A stretch of 64,000 bases of DNA from Motilimonas eburnea (GTDB taxonomy: Bacteria > Pseudomonadota > Gammaproteobacteria > Enterobacterales > CBDFNC01), in the NCBI RefSeq assembly GCF_021295345.1, contig NZ_JAIMJB010000004.1:85242-149241 (forward strand). The letters are read 5' to 3'. How positions within the stretch are numbered: the stretch's first letter is position 1; the number at the start of each line of letters is the position of its first letter. Below, in pieces: positions 26,238-35,293 of this stretch. The position numbers and the translations under genes are program-made. The notes beneath the pieces were generated by a model that saw only the letters and a program-made list of their open reading frames with translations, made no database searches and was not told the origin of the DNA.

Positions 26238-27529
26238 GCTTGAATTGGAATGGTTAAGCAAAAGCAGCAGCCAGATAATTGAATGGGCTGCTGTAGTTTG
26301 ATTTCGCCATCATGCCATTCGCAAACCTTTTGCGCGATGGCCAAGCCCAAGCCATAATGCCCCTGCTCTCGGTTTCTACTGGCTTCTAATCGCACAAAAG
26401 GCTTAAATACATGCTGCCAATTGGCAACGGCGATCCCCGGCCCATCATCTTCTATGGTTAAGACCAAATGTGCACCTCGAACATAGAAGGTTAATCCAAC
26501 TTGTTGCTTGGCAAAACGGACGCCATTAGCCACTATGTTCAGAACAGCGCGAGTGAGCCACACCTTGTCGGCCATCAACTCAACTCCGTGAGTGTGGTTT
26601 ATCACGACAAAATCCTTATTTTGCTGCTTTGCCAGAACCTGAGCTTGGCGTTCAATATCAACGATAAGTTCATTCAATGTTAATCGCGTTTGCTGCAGTT
26701 GATCACGCTTCTTCTCTAAACCGGCAAAATCCAAAAATGCCGTCACCATTTGCTCCATTTGATCTAAATCTTGCTCCATACGAAGCAGCATGTTGTCCTT
26801 TTGCTCAGGTGTCGGCGCATCAAGAGCGGCATCTACGCCAAAGCGTAAACAAGCTAATGGAGTCCTTAAATCATGGGACAGGCCACTGGCTAACATGCGA
26901 TTCTCGGCGATTAACTGCTCTATTTGCGCCGCCATGCGATTAAAACTGCCTTCAATCCAATGGATATATGAAAACCGGCTTTGCGGCACTCGGCTGGCTA
27001 GATTGCCTTTACCAAATTCCGTGGCCATCTTGTGGATCAAACTCAAGCGCCGAGTCAGTGGCAACAGCCACAACGCCATCAATAAGCCCGCGCCAATATA
27101 AAAAGCCAAGGTTAAGCCCAGATCTAAGGTGGAATGGCTGGCAATCTTGGGCAAATCTAGGTACAGCTGATGCTCTGGGTGGGCCACTAAGGATCGAACT
27201 AAATAAGGGCGTTGATCCGACTCTAACAACAAGCCCCCATCACCTTGTAACGCTTGCTCTAATTCCGGGGGCAAGGCGAGTTCATTAATATGGTGTAAGG
27301 TGATAGGCAATTGATAAAGCCGTTGCCAAGTGCTCACTTGCTCGGCTAATTTTAGCGTCGACAATCCCTCAGCTTGTTGAGCAAAGCCTTCCATTAAATC
27401 AAAATAAATTTGATACTCATTTTGATGGCTCGGCTCAGCGTCACTGTCTTGAAACTGATCTAACGTCCAGCCCAAAAAGAACAAGGACGCCAGCGCCATC
27501 AGCACTAAACTTAAATAGAGACGGCGCAT
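26234..27529 (-). CDS. Sensor histidine kinase (RstB-like)
   Basis: About 431 residues: N-terminal membrane helix (LYLSLVLMALASLFFLGWTL), a ~120-residue periplasmic domain, a second helix (~155-172), a HAMP region, the H-box SGLSHDLRTPLACLRF with the phospho-accepting His, then N box NIVANGVRF, G1 EDDGPGIA and G2 HYGLGLAIAQKV. Start ATG 27529 has GGGA about seven bases upstream and begins two bases after the response-regulator stop codon; an ATG at 27541 is also in frame. It phosphorylates the regulator encoded immediately upstream. The general shape, with this partner, is closest to the RstB family; the signal is unknown. Confidence 0.9.
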   Translation of the reverse strand: MRRLYLSLVLMALASLFFLGWTLDQFQDSDAEPSHQNEYQIYFDLMEGFAQQAEGLSTLKLAEQVSTWQRLYQLPITLHHINELALPPELEQALQGDGGLLLESDQRPYLVRSLVAHPEHQLYLDLPKIASHSTLDLGLTLAFYIGAGLLMALWLLPLTRRLSLIHKMATEFGKGNLASRVPQSRFSYIHWIEGSFNRMAAQIEQLIAENRMLASGLSHDLRTPLACLRFGVDAALDAPTPEQKDNMLLRMEQDLDQMEQMVTAFLDFAGLEKKRDQLQQTRLTLNELIVDIERQAQVLAKQQNKDFVVINHTHGVELMADKVWLTRAVLNIVANGVRFAKQQVGLTFYVRGAHLVLTIEDDGPGIAVANWQHVFKPFVRLEASRNREQGHYGLGLAIAQKVCEWHDGEIKLQQPIQLSGCCFCLTIPIQA

Positions 27530-27531
27530 GA

Positions 27532-28257
27532 CTATTCCCATGCATCAGCAACAAAGAGATACCCCTTACCCCATACCGTCTTGATACGCTTTGCTTTTCC
27601 TTGGCTATCGCCTACCTTACGGCGTAAACTTGATACCAGCACATCGATACGCCGATCTAGGCCGTCATACTCCCACCCTTTCATGGTTTTAAACACGGTA
27701 TCACGATCAAGGACTTGCCCAGCTGAACTAGCCAGCAGCCAAAGTAGCTCAAACTCGGTTGTAGTTAAATTCAGCTCCTTGGCTGCTAACTCGGCACGCT
27801 GTGATGCGGCATCGAGCACTAACGAACCAAAAATTAGTTGCGATTGATTCGTCTGCGCTGCGGGTTGTTCTGGACTTAATTGAATTTGCTGATGCTTTTG
27901 TAGCTCAGAGCGAATACGGGTCAGTAATGCACGGGGCCTAACGGGTTTCAACAGATAATCATTGGCACCTAATTCTAAACCCAGCACTTCATCAAACTCA
28001 TCATCGCGAGCCGTTAACATAATGATGGGCGCAGTAAAAAAGGTCCTTAATTGCTTACACACCTGATGCCCATCTAAGCCAGGTAACATTAAGTCGAGCA
28101 ATACCAAGTCAACTTGATGCTGTTGAATATAGGCCACAACTTGATCACCTCGTCCTAGGTGAGCAGTACTAAAACCTTGATTATCTAAATATTCAATAAT
28201 CCATTGCGCCAATGAAATATCATCTTCTACTACCAAGATATGCGTTTTGTTGTCCAT
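27532..28257 (-). CDS. OmpR-family response regulator (RstA-like)
   Basis: 241 residues. Receiver domain with acidic pocket EDD (11-13), phosphoacceptor Asp55 (LVLLDLMLPGLDG), Thr (MLTARDDE) and Lys (YLLKPVRP). The C-terminal winged helix has the family segments LNLTTTEFELLWLLAS, DRRIDVLVSSLRRKVG and KTVWGKGYLFV. GGGGGAG precedes the ATG. It lies 8 bases after the DUF3019 gene and just before the kinase gene. Likely targets are its own operon and the divergent DUF2860 gene, whose shared promoter region carries tandem repeats (29592-29672); this is inference. Confidence 0.93.
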   Translation of the reverse strand: MDNKTHILVVEDDISLAQWIIEYLDNQGFSTAHLGRGDQVVAYIQQHQVDLVLLDLMLPGLDGHQVCKQLRTFFTAPIIMLTARDDEFDEVLGLELGANDYLLKPVRPRALLTRIRSELQKHQQIQLSPEQPAAQTNQSQLIFGSLVLDAASQRAELAAKELNLTTTEFELLWLLASSAGQVLDRDTVFKTMKGWEYDGLDRRIDVLVSSLRRKVGDSQGKAKRIKTVWGKGYLFVADAWE

Positions 28258-28265
28258 GGCTCCCC

Positions 28266-28673
28266 CTAAAACAAGCGCCAGCGGCGCTTCTTATTCTTGG
28301 TTTTATACACCCAACTCACTTCCACCTGAGTGGATACCAAGGTATTGCGCTGGCCGTTTTTTATTAGGCTATATTGTGTGGTTTGTTGGCCCGTAAATTT
28401 AAACTTGTGCTCACCTTGCTGGCTATGCTGCCAACATTTCAGCACCTTCTCACTGCCTTGCTCAATGAGGCAATAATCCCCTTGCACCTTAGCCTGCCAC
28501 TTAAACGTTAATTCAGCCAAACAGTCCCGGCCTTCACGCAGAGCCACACACTTCTCTGGTGTGACTTGTAGGTGGGGCTCATCATTTAATGACTGCGCGA
28601 GCGTCAACACGGGCACTAACCAAATCAATACGGAAAAGCCGGTTAACAACAGGGCTAGCGGGTTAAAAAACAT
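28266..28673 (-). CDS. DUF3019 family protein
   Basis: About 135 residues with an N-terminal hydrophobic signal or anchor (MFFNPLALLLTGFSVLIWLV) and a small exported domain with three or four Cys (TPEKCVALREGRDCLAELTF, GDYCLIEQG, LKCWQHS) and immunoglobulin-like beta strands, ending in a basic tail (KTKNKKRRWRLF). DUF3019 proteins usually sit beside this kind of two-component system in Shewanella. ATG 28673 overlaps the end of the MipA gene by 11 bases and follows GGGGGT. An upstream in-frame start at 28709 would lengthen the overlap. Function unknown; possibly a periplasmic accessory of the sensor. Confidence 0.78.
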   Translation of the reverse strand: MFFNPLALLLTGFSVLIWLVPVLTLAQSLNDEPHLQVTPEKCVALREGRDCLAELTFKWQAKVQGDYCLIEQGSEKVLKCWQHSQQGEHKFKFTGQQTTQYSLIKNGQRNTLVSTQVEVSWVYKTKNKKRRWRLF

Positions 28674-29523
28674 ACTTAACCCCCATATAACCGACACTTC
28701 TAACCGCACTGCTGGTTAACGGGCTGTTATAAATACTGGGCGAGGCCACGCCCAATAAAGCACCACCATTAAACACCCAGTCTTCAGTGATGGGGTATTC
28801 CGCCACCAGCATAACATAACCACCAAAAGAGGTGCCCGGCTGGTATTGGGGGCGATAAGCATTGGCTTCCCCAGCGCTAACGCCGTAATAGTAATTGGCT
28901 AATCGGGCAGAGTAGAGATCGATACCTACGCCCCCGCGCATATCCCAGTTACCAAGGGGAATAGCCTTACTGACCACACTACGCCACATCCAAGCGCCAT
29001 GAGCGGAGCCAACATCATTGACGAGCTCGGAACTAAAATCGACATATTGAAATTGACGCGCTATCTTCAGCCCGACATTAAAATCATCATCTCGTCGGGT
29101 GATCCCTGCTAACCACGGGCCGCTTGTTTTGGTATAGAGGTTACCGTTTTCATCAAAGCCCGAAATGTAGGTGCCACCGACCAGATCGAGCTGCCAGTCT
29201 TCTCCCTGCCACAACTGATAGCCCAAAAAGGCGCCACCGGGCAAGTTGCTGCGTTGCACATCGAAATAAAAGTTCTTGTACTCTAAAGAAAAATTAACAT
29301 CAAAAAAGGGGGTTAGATTACGCTCTTCGGCAACCGCGAGGATATCATGACTGAAATCGATACCCACACCGATACTCATATCCCAACGTAAATCATCCCA
29401 AAATGATGACTCCGTTTCAGGAGATTCAGGCGGGCTCTCTGCCTGCGCCAGCGCGGGCAATATCAGCACGGCCAGCAACACGATAAGCTTGCTAAAGGGG
29501 GTTGCCATTGACTTCCATTTCAT
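28663..29523 (-). CDS. MipA/OmpV family outer-membrane protein
   Basis: 286 residues. A Sec signal peptide ends at ...PALAQA (~28), followed by a short acidic linker and a barrel: WDMSIGVGIDFSHD, GYQLWQGEDWQLDLVGG, and a C-terminal VRSVGYMGVKYVF with terminal Phe. MipA/OmpV proteins scaffold murein enzymes or sense envelope and osmotic conditions; the role here is unknown. Start is ATG 29523 or ATG 29508, both with weak GA-rich sites. It is the first gene of the operon mipA-like - DUF3019 - regulator - kinase and is divergent from the second DUF2860 gene. Confidence 0.85.
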   Translation of the reverse strand: MKWKSMATPFSKLIVLLAVLILPALAQAESPPESPETESSFWDDLRWDMSIGVGIDFSHDILAVAEERNLTPFFDVNFSLEYKNFYFDVQRSNLPGGAFLGYQLWQGEDWQLDLVGGTYISGFDENGNLYTKTSGPWLAGITRRDDDFNVGLKIARQFQYVDFSSELVNDVGSAHGAWMWRSVVSKAIPLGNWDMRGGVGIDLYSARLANYYYGVSAGEANAYRPQYQPGTSFGGYVMLVAEYPITEDWVFNGGALLGVASPSIYNSPLTSSAVRSVGYMGVKYVF

Positions 29524-29591
29524 TTGGTAACTTCTGTGACAAGGATTATATGTTAATGAAATAATTTAATCAGGCAGTGAGCGGGGATAAA

Positions 29592-29672
29592 TTGTAATAA
29601 TTTGTAATGACCTCGACTCAATCAAACCAACATACGTATGCGTTACCTACGCGTTACCTACGCGTTGCGCGA
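29592..29672. promoter_or_regulatory. Tandem repeats in the divergent promoter of the MipA operon and DUF2860 gene
   Basis: Two sets of direct repeats: TTGTAAT at 29592-29598 and 29602-29608 (period 10), and GCGTTACCTAC at 29640-29650 and 29651-29661 with a partial third copy GCGTTGCGCGA at 29662-29672 (period 11). Repeats with a ~one-turn period are typical of OmpR-family regulator sites, and the regulator gene lies in this operon. No binding evidence is available. Confidence 0.45.
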
Positions 29673-29785
29673 TTAGAGAACCTTTACTTACAATTATTGA
29701 CGTTTTTCCCTAACTCTATGACAGATTTCTCCCTGTCCTTGCGTCATCTTAATCAACAAGAATGACACCATTAAAGGGAATAATC

Positions 29786-30868
29786 ATGGTTAGGCTAGCG
29801 AAATCAACAATCACTTCAACACCCGTTTTACCGACTGTTTCAACAGCTGTTTCAACAACTGTTCAGCGCCACTCAAGATGGAAAACCCTCACCATTGGCG
29901 CATTACTGTTAGCGCCAACGGGGGCATATGCAGATTTAGCACAAGAACCAGGGTTTGATTTTATTTTGAATCTTAACGTCGGAGTTGGCGAAGTCACGTC
30001 ACAACAGAACACCAGTAAAGACAATGCGAGAACGGCTAGCCTTCAGAGCAATGGCAAACGAGAAAGTGGCCTCAGCGCCTTTGTATTAGGTCGACTTTCC
30101 TACACCTTATCTAACAACAAAACGCAATTTTTCTTTGGTAACAGCGAAGACGATGTGGTGCTCGGAGATTTTAAGGCTGAGCTGGGTGTCAGCCAAGAAT
30201 TTGATGATGGCACTGTGTTTACCCTCGCCTACATTCCACTGTTAGCGAAAACGCAAGCGTGGCGAGACCCTTTCTTGGTTAATCAGAAACGACGTAAAAC
30301 CGACGTAACATCTCAAGGCTTAAGAATGCGCTTTGACAACTTGTTTGATCTGCCATTAAAGCTGCAATACACCTGGGCCCAAGCCAAATACGATAATGAG
30401 CGTAGCGGCCATAATAAACAATTAGATCTCAGCCGTGAGCAACAAGCCTTATTAGTGCGCGATAGTCACTTACATCAAGCCTATATAGAATATGCGTTTG
30501 AGCTAAGTGAAGGCCTTGTTATTCAACCTGGGCTGACGTACACCTTAGGCGACGCCAAGGGAAAGGCCATGAAATACGACTACATTGAAATGCAATTACC
30601 CCTGCTCACCCTGATCAACGAACGAAGCCACCTCACCACCAGTGTGTTTGCGGGTCAAGCTAACTATGACGCTCGCCACCCTGTATTTGATAAGGTACGC
30701 AAAGATAACAGCCTCGGTGTATTTGCCTTTTACAGTTACCGCGCGCCATTTGATTGGCAAAATACCACCTTCACGGCCATGGCGACCTACAATGAGGTTG
30801 ACTCCAACATTAACTTCTATGACGAGCAAGGCATGGCTGCCTCTATCGGCCTGGCTTACGCTTTTTAG
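29786..30868 (+). CDS. DUF2860 family outer-membrane protein (second paralogue)
   Basis: 360 residues. A long N-terminal region (TITSTPVLPTVSTAVSTT, then RWKTLTIGALLLAPTGAYA) serves as the signal peptide, followed by a beta barrel ending ...SIGLAYAF. Shared blocks with the protein at 25236-26237 include WRDPFLVNQKRRKTDVTSQG, YDNERSGHNK and FAFYSYRAPFDWQNTTFTAM, so the two are paralogues. ATG 29786 is supported by AAAGGGA eight bases upstream. Its promoter faces that of the MipA operon across the repeats at 29592-29672. Function unknown. Confidence 0.82.
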   Translation: MVRLAKSTITSTPVLPTVSTAVSTTVQRHSRWKTLTIGALLLAPTGAYADLAQEPGFDFILNLNVGVGEVTSQQNTSKDNARTASLQSNGKRESGLSAFVLGRLSYTLSNNKTQFFFGNSEDDVVLGDFKAELGVSQEFDDGTVFTLAYIPLLAKTQAWRDPFLVNQKRRKTDVTSQGLRMRFDNLFDLPLKLQYTWAQAKYDNERSGHNKQLDLSREQQALLVRDSHLHQAYIEYAFELSEGLVIQPGLTYTLGDAKGKAMKYDYIEMQLPLLTLINERSHLTTSVFAGQANYDARHPVFDKVRKDNSLGVFAFYSYRAPFDWQNTTFTAMATYNEVDSNINFYDEQGMAASIGLAYAF

Positions 30869-30875
30869 CCAGTGA

Positions 30876-32519
30876 CTAAAACTCGGTGCGAGCGTTAAAG
30901 GCGCGCACCGACTCTTGGTAACACTGCCATAACACCAAGCACAAGGCACTAATATCCTGGTTTTGCCGATGCTGCGCGACCAACTCGCGCGCGACTAAGG
31001 CTAACATGGGCAAAGCTAACTGCTCACTTAGCTGGATCAGGGTTTCACTATTTTCCATGACCCCTTGCTGCTTGGTTAAGGCTTCTGCGGCAGCGGCAAG
31101 ATCAAACAAAGCTTGGGGCACTTGCGGCATCAAATGTTGCTCTTGATCTAAAATCTGTTTTTGTTGCATCACCTCATTACTGGCAAGTAAAGTGAATGCT
31201 TGCTCGCTGGGTAATTGCGTCTGCAGTAAATGCTCCAATTGAGCCACACTGTCTTCGTCAGCTGGCATCGATATGCAAGGCAGGCAGCGTAACACGTCAA
31301 ATAGCCCTACAGGATAAACGAGCAGCCCATCAACACGAGCTTGAAATGAGTGTACGTCATGCCAAGACCAATGCTGACTGACAGCGAGCAATAAGGTATC
31401 CGGCTCTAATACGCCATCTAGGTTACTCAAGTGCGCTAAGCGTTCATCATCAGGGATTTGTTTTGGCCCGTGAAGACGCATGTCGCAATCTACCACCACA
31501 CATAATGAGGCAGACTGGGCCTTATCTGCTTTTATTCTATCAGCCAGCCCTCCCTCATCCGCGACAAGCTCTGCATTAAAGCCCTGCTGAGTCAATTGTG
31601 CCAGCAAGCCATTAAGCTCCGCTCCGAGCAAAACAAATTGCCACTGATGTGCTTGCGCCCTGCCCAGCTGTTGCAGATAGCCAGCGTGAGAAGTCGACAT
31701 CACACTGGGCATCTGCCACTGAGGTGTCACGGCTTGCTCGGGGCAAATATCAAAATAACTGACCAAGGTATCCAGCTCTTCTTCAAGCTGGCTTTTCAAC
31801 CTTTTAGCTAACATGGCATGATTTGGCAGCTGACTTTCTAGATACAGGTATTGGCTGTTTTCTATCATTTTAGGCAACAACTTAGCCCAATGTTGATAGG
31901 TGCTGGTGCGTAATTCTCGATAATAACTCAAGCGCTCTTTCAAGGCGGCCAGTTCGTCAGCAAAACAAAACTTAAGATGGCTTATCTGCTCACATCTTTG
32001 CTTATCGATTTCTTTTATTTCCAACAATGAAAGGCTGAGTTTGCGTTTGTCCTGCTCTAGCTGAGCCTTAGCTTTTCTTTCATGTGCTAAGTTTTTTTCA
32101 AGCTGAGATTGTTTATGCTGCAACGCCGTTAACTGCTGCTGTTGCCAGTACAGGGCGTCCACTACAGGCTTATACTCAACCGTTTTCATTCCCCTTTCAA
32201 ACAAGGGCTTGCCTTCATAAACTTGAGCTTCAAGTTGCTGATAAGCCCTACGGCGGGCTTGTTGCGATTGTTGATATTGACGTTTCTCACCCTTCGCTTG
32301 ATGCCAAGTCGCCCACTGCAGTACGAGGAGTAAAACGATAACCACAGGTTGCCAAGGCGCTAGCCACTGCCAAAGGGAATGCAAGCCACTGGCGGGCCAG
32401 ATCGCTAATTCCAAGGAAACGCCCAAAGCCTGCCAAGGCTGGGGGTAAACCACAATCAATAAGCCAATCAATACAGCGTAGATAGCGCGAAAAAAAACCA
32501 CTCTTGCAAATGCTGCCAT
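30876..32519 (-). CDS. Membrane coiled-coil protein with a receiver-like domain, unknown function
   Basis: 547 residues. Two membrane helices near the N-terminus (~9-25 and ~55-72), then a long Gln/Lys/Glu-rich coiled coil (~75-200). Residues ~290-410 read like a degenerate response-regulator receiver: strand QFVLLGAE, helix, VVVDCDM with Asp344 in the phosphoacceptor position, LLLAVSQH, and VDGLLVYPVGLFDVL where the conserved Lys before Pro is Tyr. The helical C-terminus (~440-547, TLIQLSEQLALPMLALVARE) has no kinase motif. It may derive from a hybrid sensor kinase that lost its kinase core. It is convergent with the DUF2860 gene, 7 bases away. I do not recognise a named family. Confidence 0.6.
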   Translation of the reverse strand: MAAFARVVFFRAIYAVLIGLLIVVYPQPWQALGVSLELAIWPASGLHSLWQWLAPWQPVVIVLLLVLQWATWHQAKGEKRQYQQSQQARRRAYQQLEAQVYEGKPLFERGMKTVEYKPVVDALYWQQQQLTALQHKQSQLEKNLAHERKAKAQLEQDKRKLSLSLLEIKEIDKQRCEQISHLKFCFADELAALKERLSYYRELRTSTYQHWAKLLPKMIENSQYLYLESQLPNHAMLAKRLKSQLEEELDTLVSYFDICPEQAVTPQWQMPSVMSTSHAGYLQQLGRAQAHQWQFVLLGAELNGLLAQLTQQGFNAELVADEGGLADRIKADKAQSASLCVVVDCDMRLHGPKQIPDDERLAHLSNLDGVLEPDTLLLAVSQHWSWHDVHSFQARVDGLLVYPVGLFDVLRCLPCISMPADEDSVAQLEHLLQTQLPSEQAFTLLASNEVMQQKQILDQEQHLMPQVPQALFDLAAAAEALTKQQGVMENSETLIQLSEQLALPMLALVARELVAQHRQNQDISALCLVLWQCYQESVRAFNARTEF

Positions 32520-32813
32520 AGCGAGCTTCCTTGACGAGGACTGACGGGTATCAGGGGGCTTATCACTATAGTATAGACCCTGTTTTACTGGTCGTTGTGA
32601 GCGCCCTTGTTGCCGTCTGCTTCTAAGCTGAAACTTACTAAGATATTCTTTTTAAATAAATTAAAAAGATATTATGACATGGCGCAAGAAATAGAAGCAT
32701 GGCAAAAGGGAAACGAGGCATTTGTGAACAGATTGGAATTTTTGTGGTTAAATGATTGCGTTCAAGCGTGATCCGCTGCATGTTGAGCTCAACAAGGTTC
32801 AAAGGAGTTGAGC

Positions 32814-33008
32814 ATGTTTTTACTATTTGTCGTCATGTCACTGATTGCCATTATGGTATTAATCCACCGCAACTGGGTGTTCGAAAAAAAGCTTAAACCA
32901 CTGAGTTTATTTCAATTTTGGCTGGTTGCCGTCACCAATTTTGTTAACGTGTTGTGCTTTAAAGATCCCATTAGCTTTGCTCAAGCCTACCCCAGCCGAG
33001 TACGTTAA
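32814..33008 (+). CDS. Small membrane protein, 64 residues, unknown
   Basis: The ATG at 32814 is preceded by AAAGGAG at an ideal distance. One strong N-terminal membrane helix (MFLLFVVMSLIAIMVLIHRN), then a basic EKKLKPL stretch and a second hydrophobic segment (LFQFWLVAVTNFVNVLCF). The basic loop between two helices suggests a hairpin with a cytoplasmic loop. No family recognised. The good ribosome site and codon pattern make it more likely real than chance. Confidence 0.55.
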   Translation: MFLLFVVMSLIAIMVLIHRNWVFEKKLKPLSLFQFWLVAVTNFVNVLCFKDPISFAQAYPSRVR

Positions 33009-33752
33009 TTCCTTCGCGGATCCCATTGACTCATCGAGTTCACTCTTTGTGCTTACTCTTTGTGCTTACTTGTTGAGTTTGTTCGTTGACCTTGCTCGCT
33101 GACCTTTCTCGATTAACGCTTTACCTTGGATAACAAGCGAGCCGACCGAACGCCCCCTTTGCCAACGGTCTCAAACCCACCGAAGTTGTAATCCAATTAC
33201 AGTATTAATACTCAAACTCAGCTTGGTTTATGCTTTGGACTTGCATTTACATCAAATAGCCCCTTGATTATTCCCACTCAATGGCCTGATAGGCAAAAAA
33301 CCACCCAATAGAAGTTGTTGCTCTCTTTCAATCTAATGAGAGCCACATCTCATAAATTAGAAATAATGCAACAACATATTCCACCATTACCAATAAATAT
33401 AAACCGCCCTCAAAATACATCAAAAAACAATATACCCCTAGATATAGCAATATGTTAGAAGCGCTCCTCGCGCTTCTCCCCCTGAAAAAACACCTCAAAA
33501 ACCACAACAAAAAACCAACATAAAAATAACATTTAAATACTCACACAGAAAATAATATCAAGATAGATTCGATTATCAGCATATAACTCCATTTGAGATA
33601 GCAAACGCTTATATCGCTCATAAGAAAAATTAATACATGAATCTGATTTAGATCAGTAAACTAAATAGCAAAGCCATTTTAAATGCACTCCAAAGGATGT
33701 CCGTCAAACGGATACAAGACGCATTAATTTTTTAGGGATATAGAGGGAAGAT
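33009..33752. other. Intergenic region before the DUF3360 gene (744 bases)
   Basis: No gene with credible start and codon use was found. Contents are a 13-base tandem duplication (ACTCTTTGTGCTT at 33042-33054 and 33055-33067), an isolated hairpin GAAGCGC / GCGCTTC (33458-33476) without a T run, and an A/T-rich 3' half ending in the promoter at 33643-33684. A 60-codon hydrophobic frame on the minus strand (33510-33328) is considered doubtful. Confidence 0.5.
33643..33684 (+). promoter_or_regulatory. FNR/CRP-like box and -10 element before the DUF3360 gene
   Basis: CTGATTTAGATCAG (33643-33656) is a perfect palindrome matching the FNR consensus TTGATnnnnATCAA at 8 of 10 positions, and it also fits a CRP half-site pattern. 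TTAAAT at 33679-33684 lies exactly where a -10 should be if the box were centred at -41.5 (class II activation). The gene starts 69 bases further on. Confidence 0.5.
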
Positions 33753-35237
33753 ATGAATTCACCAAATCACCCAGTGGAATCACAACCACCTGCAGAGCAA
33801 AGTAGCTACCAACAAAAGCACAGACCCGCCAGTGAATTTAATAGCCGTAATGAATATCTCGAGCACGAGCTTGAGATCATGGATCTCAAACGTTGGAAAT
33901 TAAATTTACCCGTTCGTGATTACCGCATCGAAGTGGAAGACTGGGTGCCCGCCTTCGCCGCCACCATAGGTAAAATCGTGATGGTAACGGCCATGGTGGC
34001 CGCGTTTGCTGCCCAATTTAACCTTTCTCCTGAATTTATTGTTGAAAACGTACGCTACGAGCTATTAATAGCCGGCGTGCTGTTCGTGGTGTTATTTTCC
34101 GCATTAATCAACCCATTAACTAACTTGGCCGGTACCCACGGGCCAATGATCCCCCTCATACCTTTAATCGCCGCGGCCGGCGGTCATCCCCTTGCCTTGG
34201 GTATTATGGTGGGTGTATTTGGTTTGCTTCTCAGTGCCAGTAAAGGCGGCTCTAAACTCGTTACCTTAACGGGTGAAGGGGTACGTGGCGGCTTGTTGAT
34301 TTACCTTGGTGCCATGGGGCTAGTAGGTCAAATCAAGAAATTTGACGAATGGTCTGTCAGTATCGACCAAGAGCCTGTTTTCTTTGTGGTTATCTTCGCC
34401 ACTATCGTCATTTACGCCTACCTTGCTAAAGTGCAAAAGCGTTGGCTAGCCATTCCTCTGTGTTCTGCTTTAGCCGGTATTATCGCTTACGCCATGGGCA
34501 CACCGTTTAGCTTTGTTACCGAGCCAGGCCTGCCTAATATGAGCCCGTTCTACTGGTGGGGTGAAGACACAGGTTGGCAAATGGGCTGGCCAGAGCTACA
34601 CCACTACATTGCCGTTATTCCTTTTGCCATCTTAGCGGTGGCTATGTGGTCGCCAGATTTTCTTGGTCACCGCGTATTCCAAGAACTGAACTACCCACGT
34701 AAAGCCAACAAGGTACTGATGAACGTGGATGACACCATGGCCGTGTGTTCGGTACGCCAAATTATCGGTGCCGGCTTAGGTGGTGGTAACTTAGCCTCAT
34801 CTTGGGGTACCTACATGATCCCAGCGGCCATCGCAAAACGTCCTATCCCAGGTGGCGCGGTATTAACCGGTTTAGTGTGTGTACTGGCCTCTATTATTGG
34901 TTACCCGATGGATCTCGCCATGTGGGAGCCTGTGCTTCGCGTAGCCCTATTGGTAGGCGTATTCCTACCTCTACTTGAAGCCGGTATGCAAATGGTACGC
35001 AGCGCGCAAAACTCACAAAGCGCGGGTATCTGTATGTTCTCTTGTGCCCTAGTTAACCCAGTATTTGGTTGGGCGCTGGCTATGCTACTGGATAACCTAG
35101 GCCTAACCGGTGACAAAGAGCGCGCCGAGTCGCTATCTTGGACCGACAAGCTAACCATTCCACTGATCACCTTCATTATCTGTGTAGGTTCATTGGCGTT
35201 GGTTGGTCAATTACCCGGCTTCCCAGCACTGCTGTAG
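33753..35237 (+). CDS. DUF3360 family membrane transporter
   Basis: 494 residues. A hydrophilic N-terminus (~1-65, HRPASEFNSRNEYLEHELEI) is followed by about twelve membrane helices. Blocks such as NVRYELLIAGVLFVVLFSA, NLAGTHGPMIPLIPLIAAAG and VDDTMAVCSVRQIIGAGLGG are those I remember for DUF3360, a Vibrio/Shewanella family. The THGPMIPLIPLI and later GGNLASSW segments recall SulP/nucleobase permease cores, suggesting an anion or nucleobase permease, but no substrate is established. GAGGGAAG precedes the ATG. An FNR/CRP-like box suggests control by oxygen or carbon status. A strong terminator follows. Confidence 0.85.
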   Translation: MNSPNHPVESQPPAEQSSYQQKHRPASEFNSRNEYLEHELEIMDLKRWKLNLPVRDYRIEVEDWVPAFAATIGKIVMVTAMVAAFAAQFNLSPEFIVENVRYELLIAGVLFVVLFSALINPLTNLAGTHGPMIPLIPLIAAAGGHPLALGIMVGVFGLLLSASKGGSKLVTLTGEGVRGGLLIYLGAMGLVGQIKKFDEWSVSIDQEPVFFVVIFATIVIYAYLAKVQKRWLAIPLCSALAGIIAYAMGTPFSFVTEPGLPNMSPFYWWGEDTGWQMGWPELHHYIAVIPFAILAVAMWSPDFLGHRVFQELNYPRKANKVLMNVDDTMAVCSVRQIIGAGLGGGNLASSWGTYMIPAAIAKRPIPGGAVLTGLVCVLASIIGYPMDLAMWEPVLRVALLVGVFLPLLEAGMQMVRSAQNSQSAGICMFSCALVNPVFGWALAMLLDNLGLTGDKERAESLSWTDKLTIPLITFIICVGSLALVGQLPGFPALL

Positions 35238-35264
35238 CCGGCCCTTTGGGTTATCTCATCACCA

Positions 35265-35293
35265 AACCGAGGCTAAGACCTCGGTTTTTTTTT
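35265..35293 (+). terminator. Rho-independent terminator after the DUF3360 gene
   Basis: AACCGAGG / CCTCGGTT with a six-base loop and a run of nine T. Confidence 0.92.

Noticed and set aside
33328..33510. 60-codon hydrophobic minus-strand frame in the intergenic region before DUF3360
   Set aside because: Only a TTG start, no ribosome site and strongly A/T-rich; kept as doubtful.
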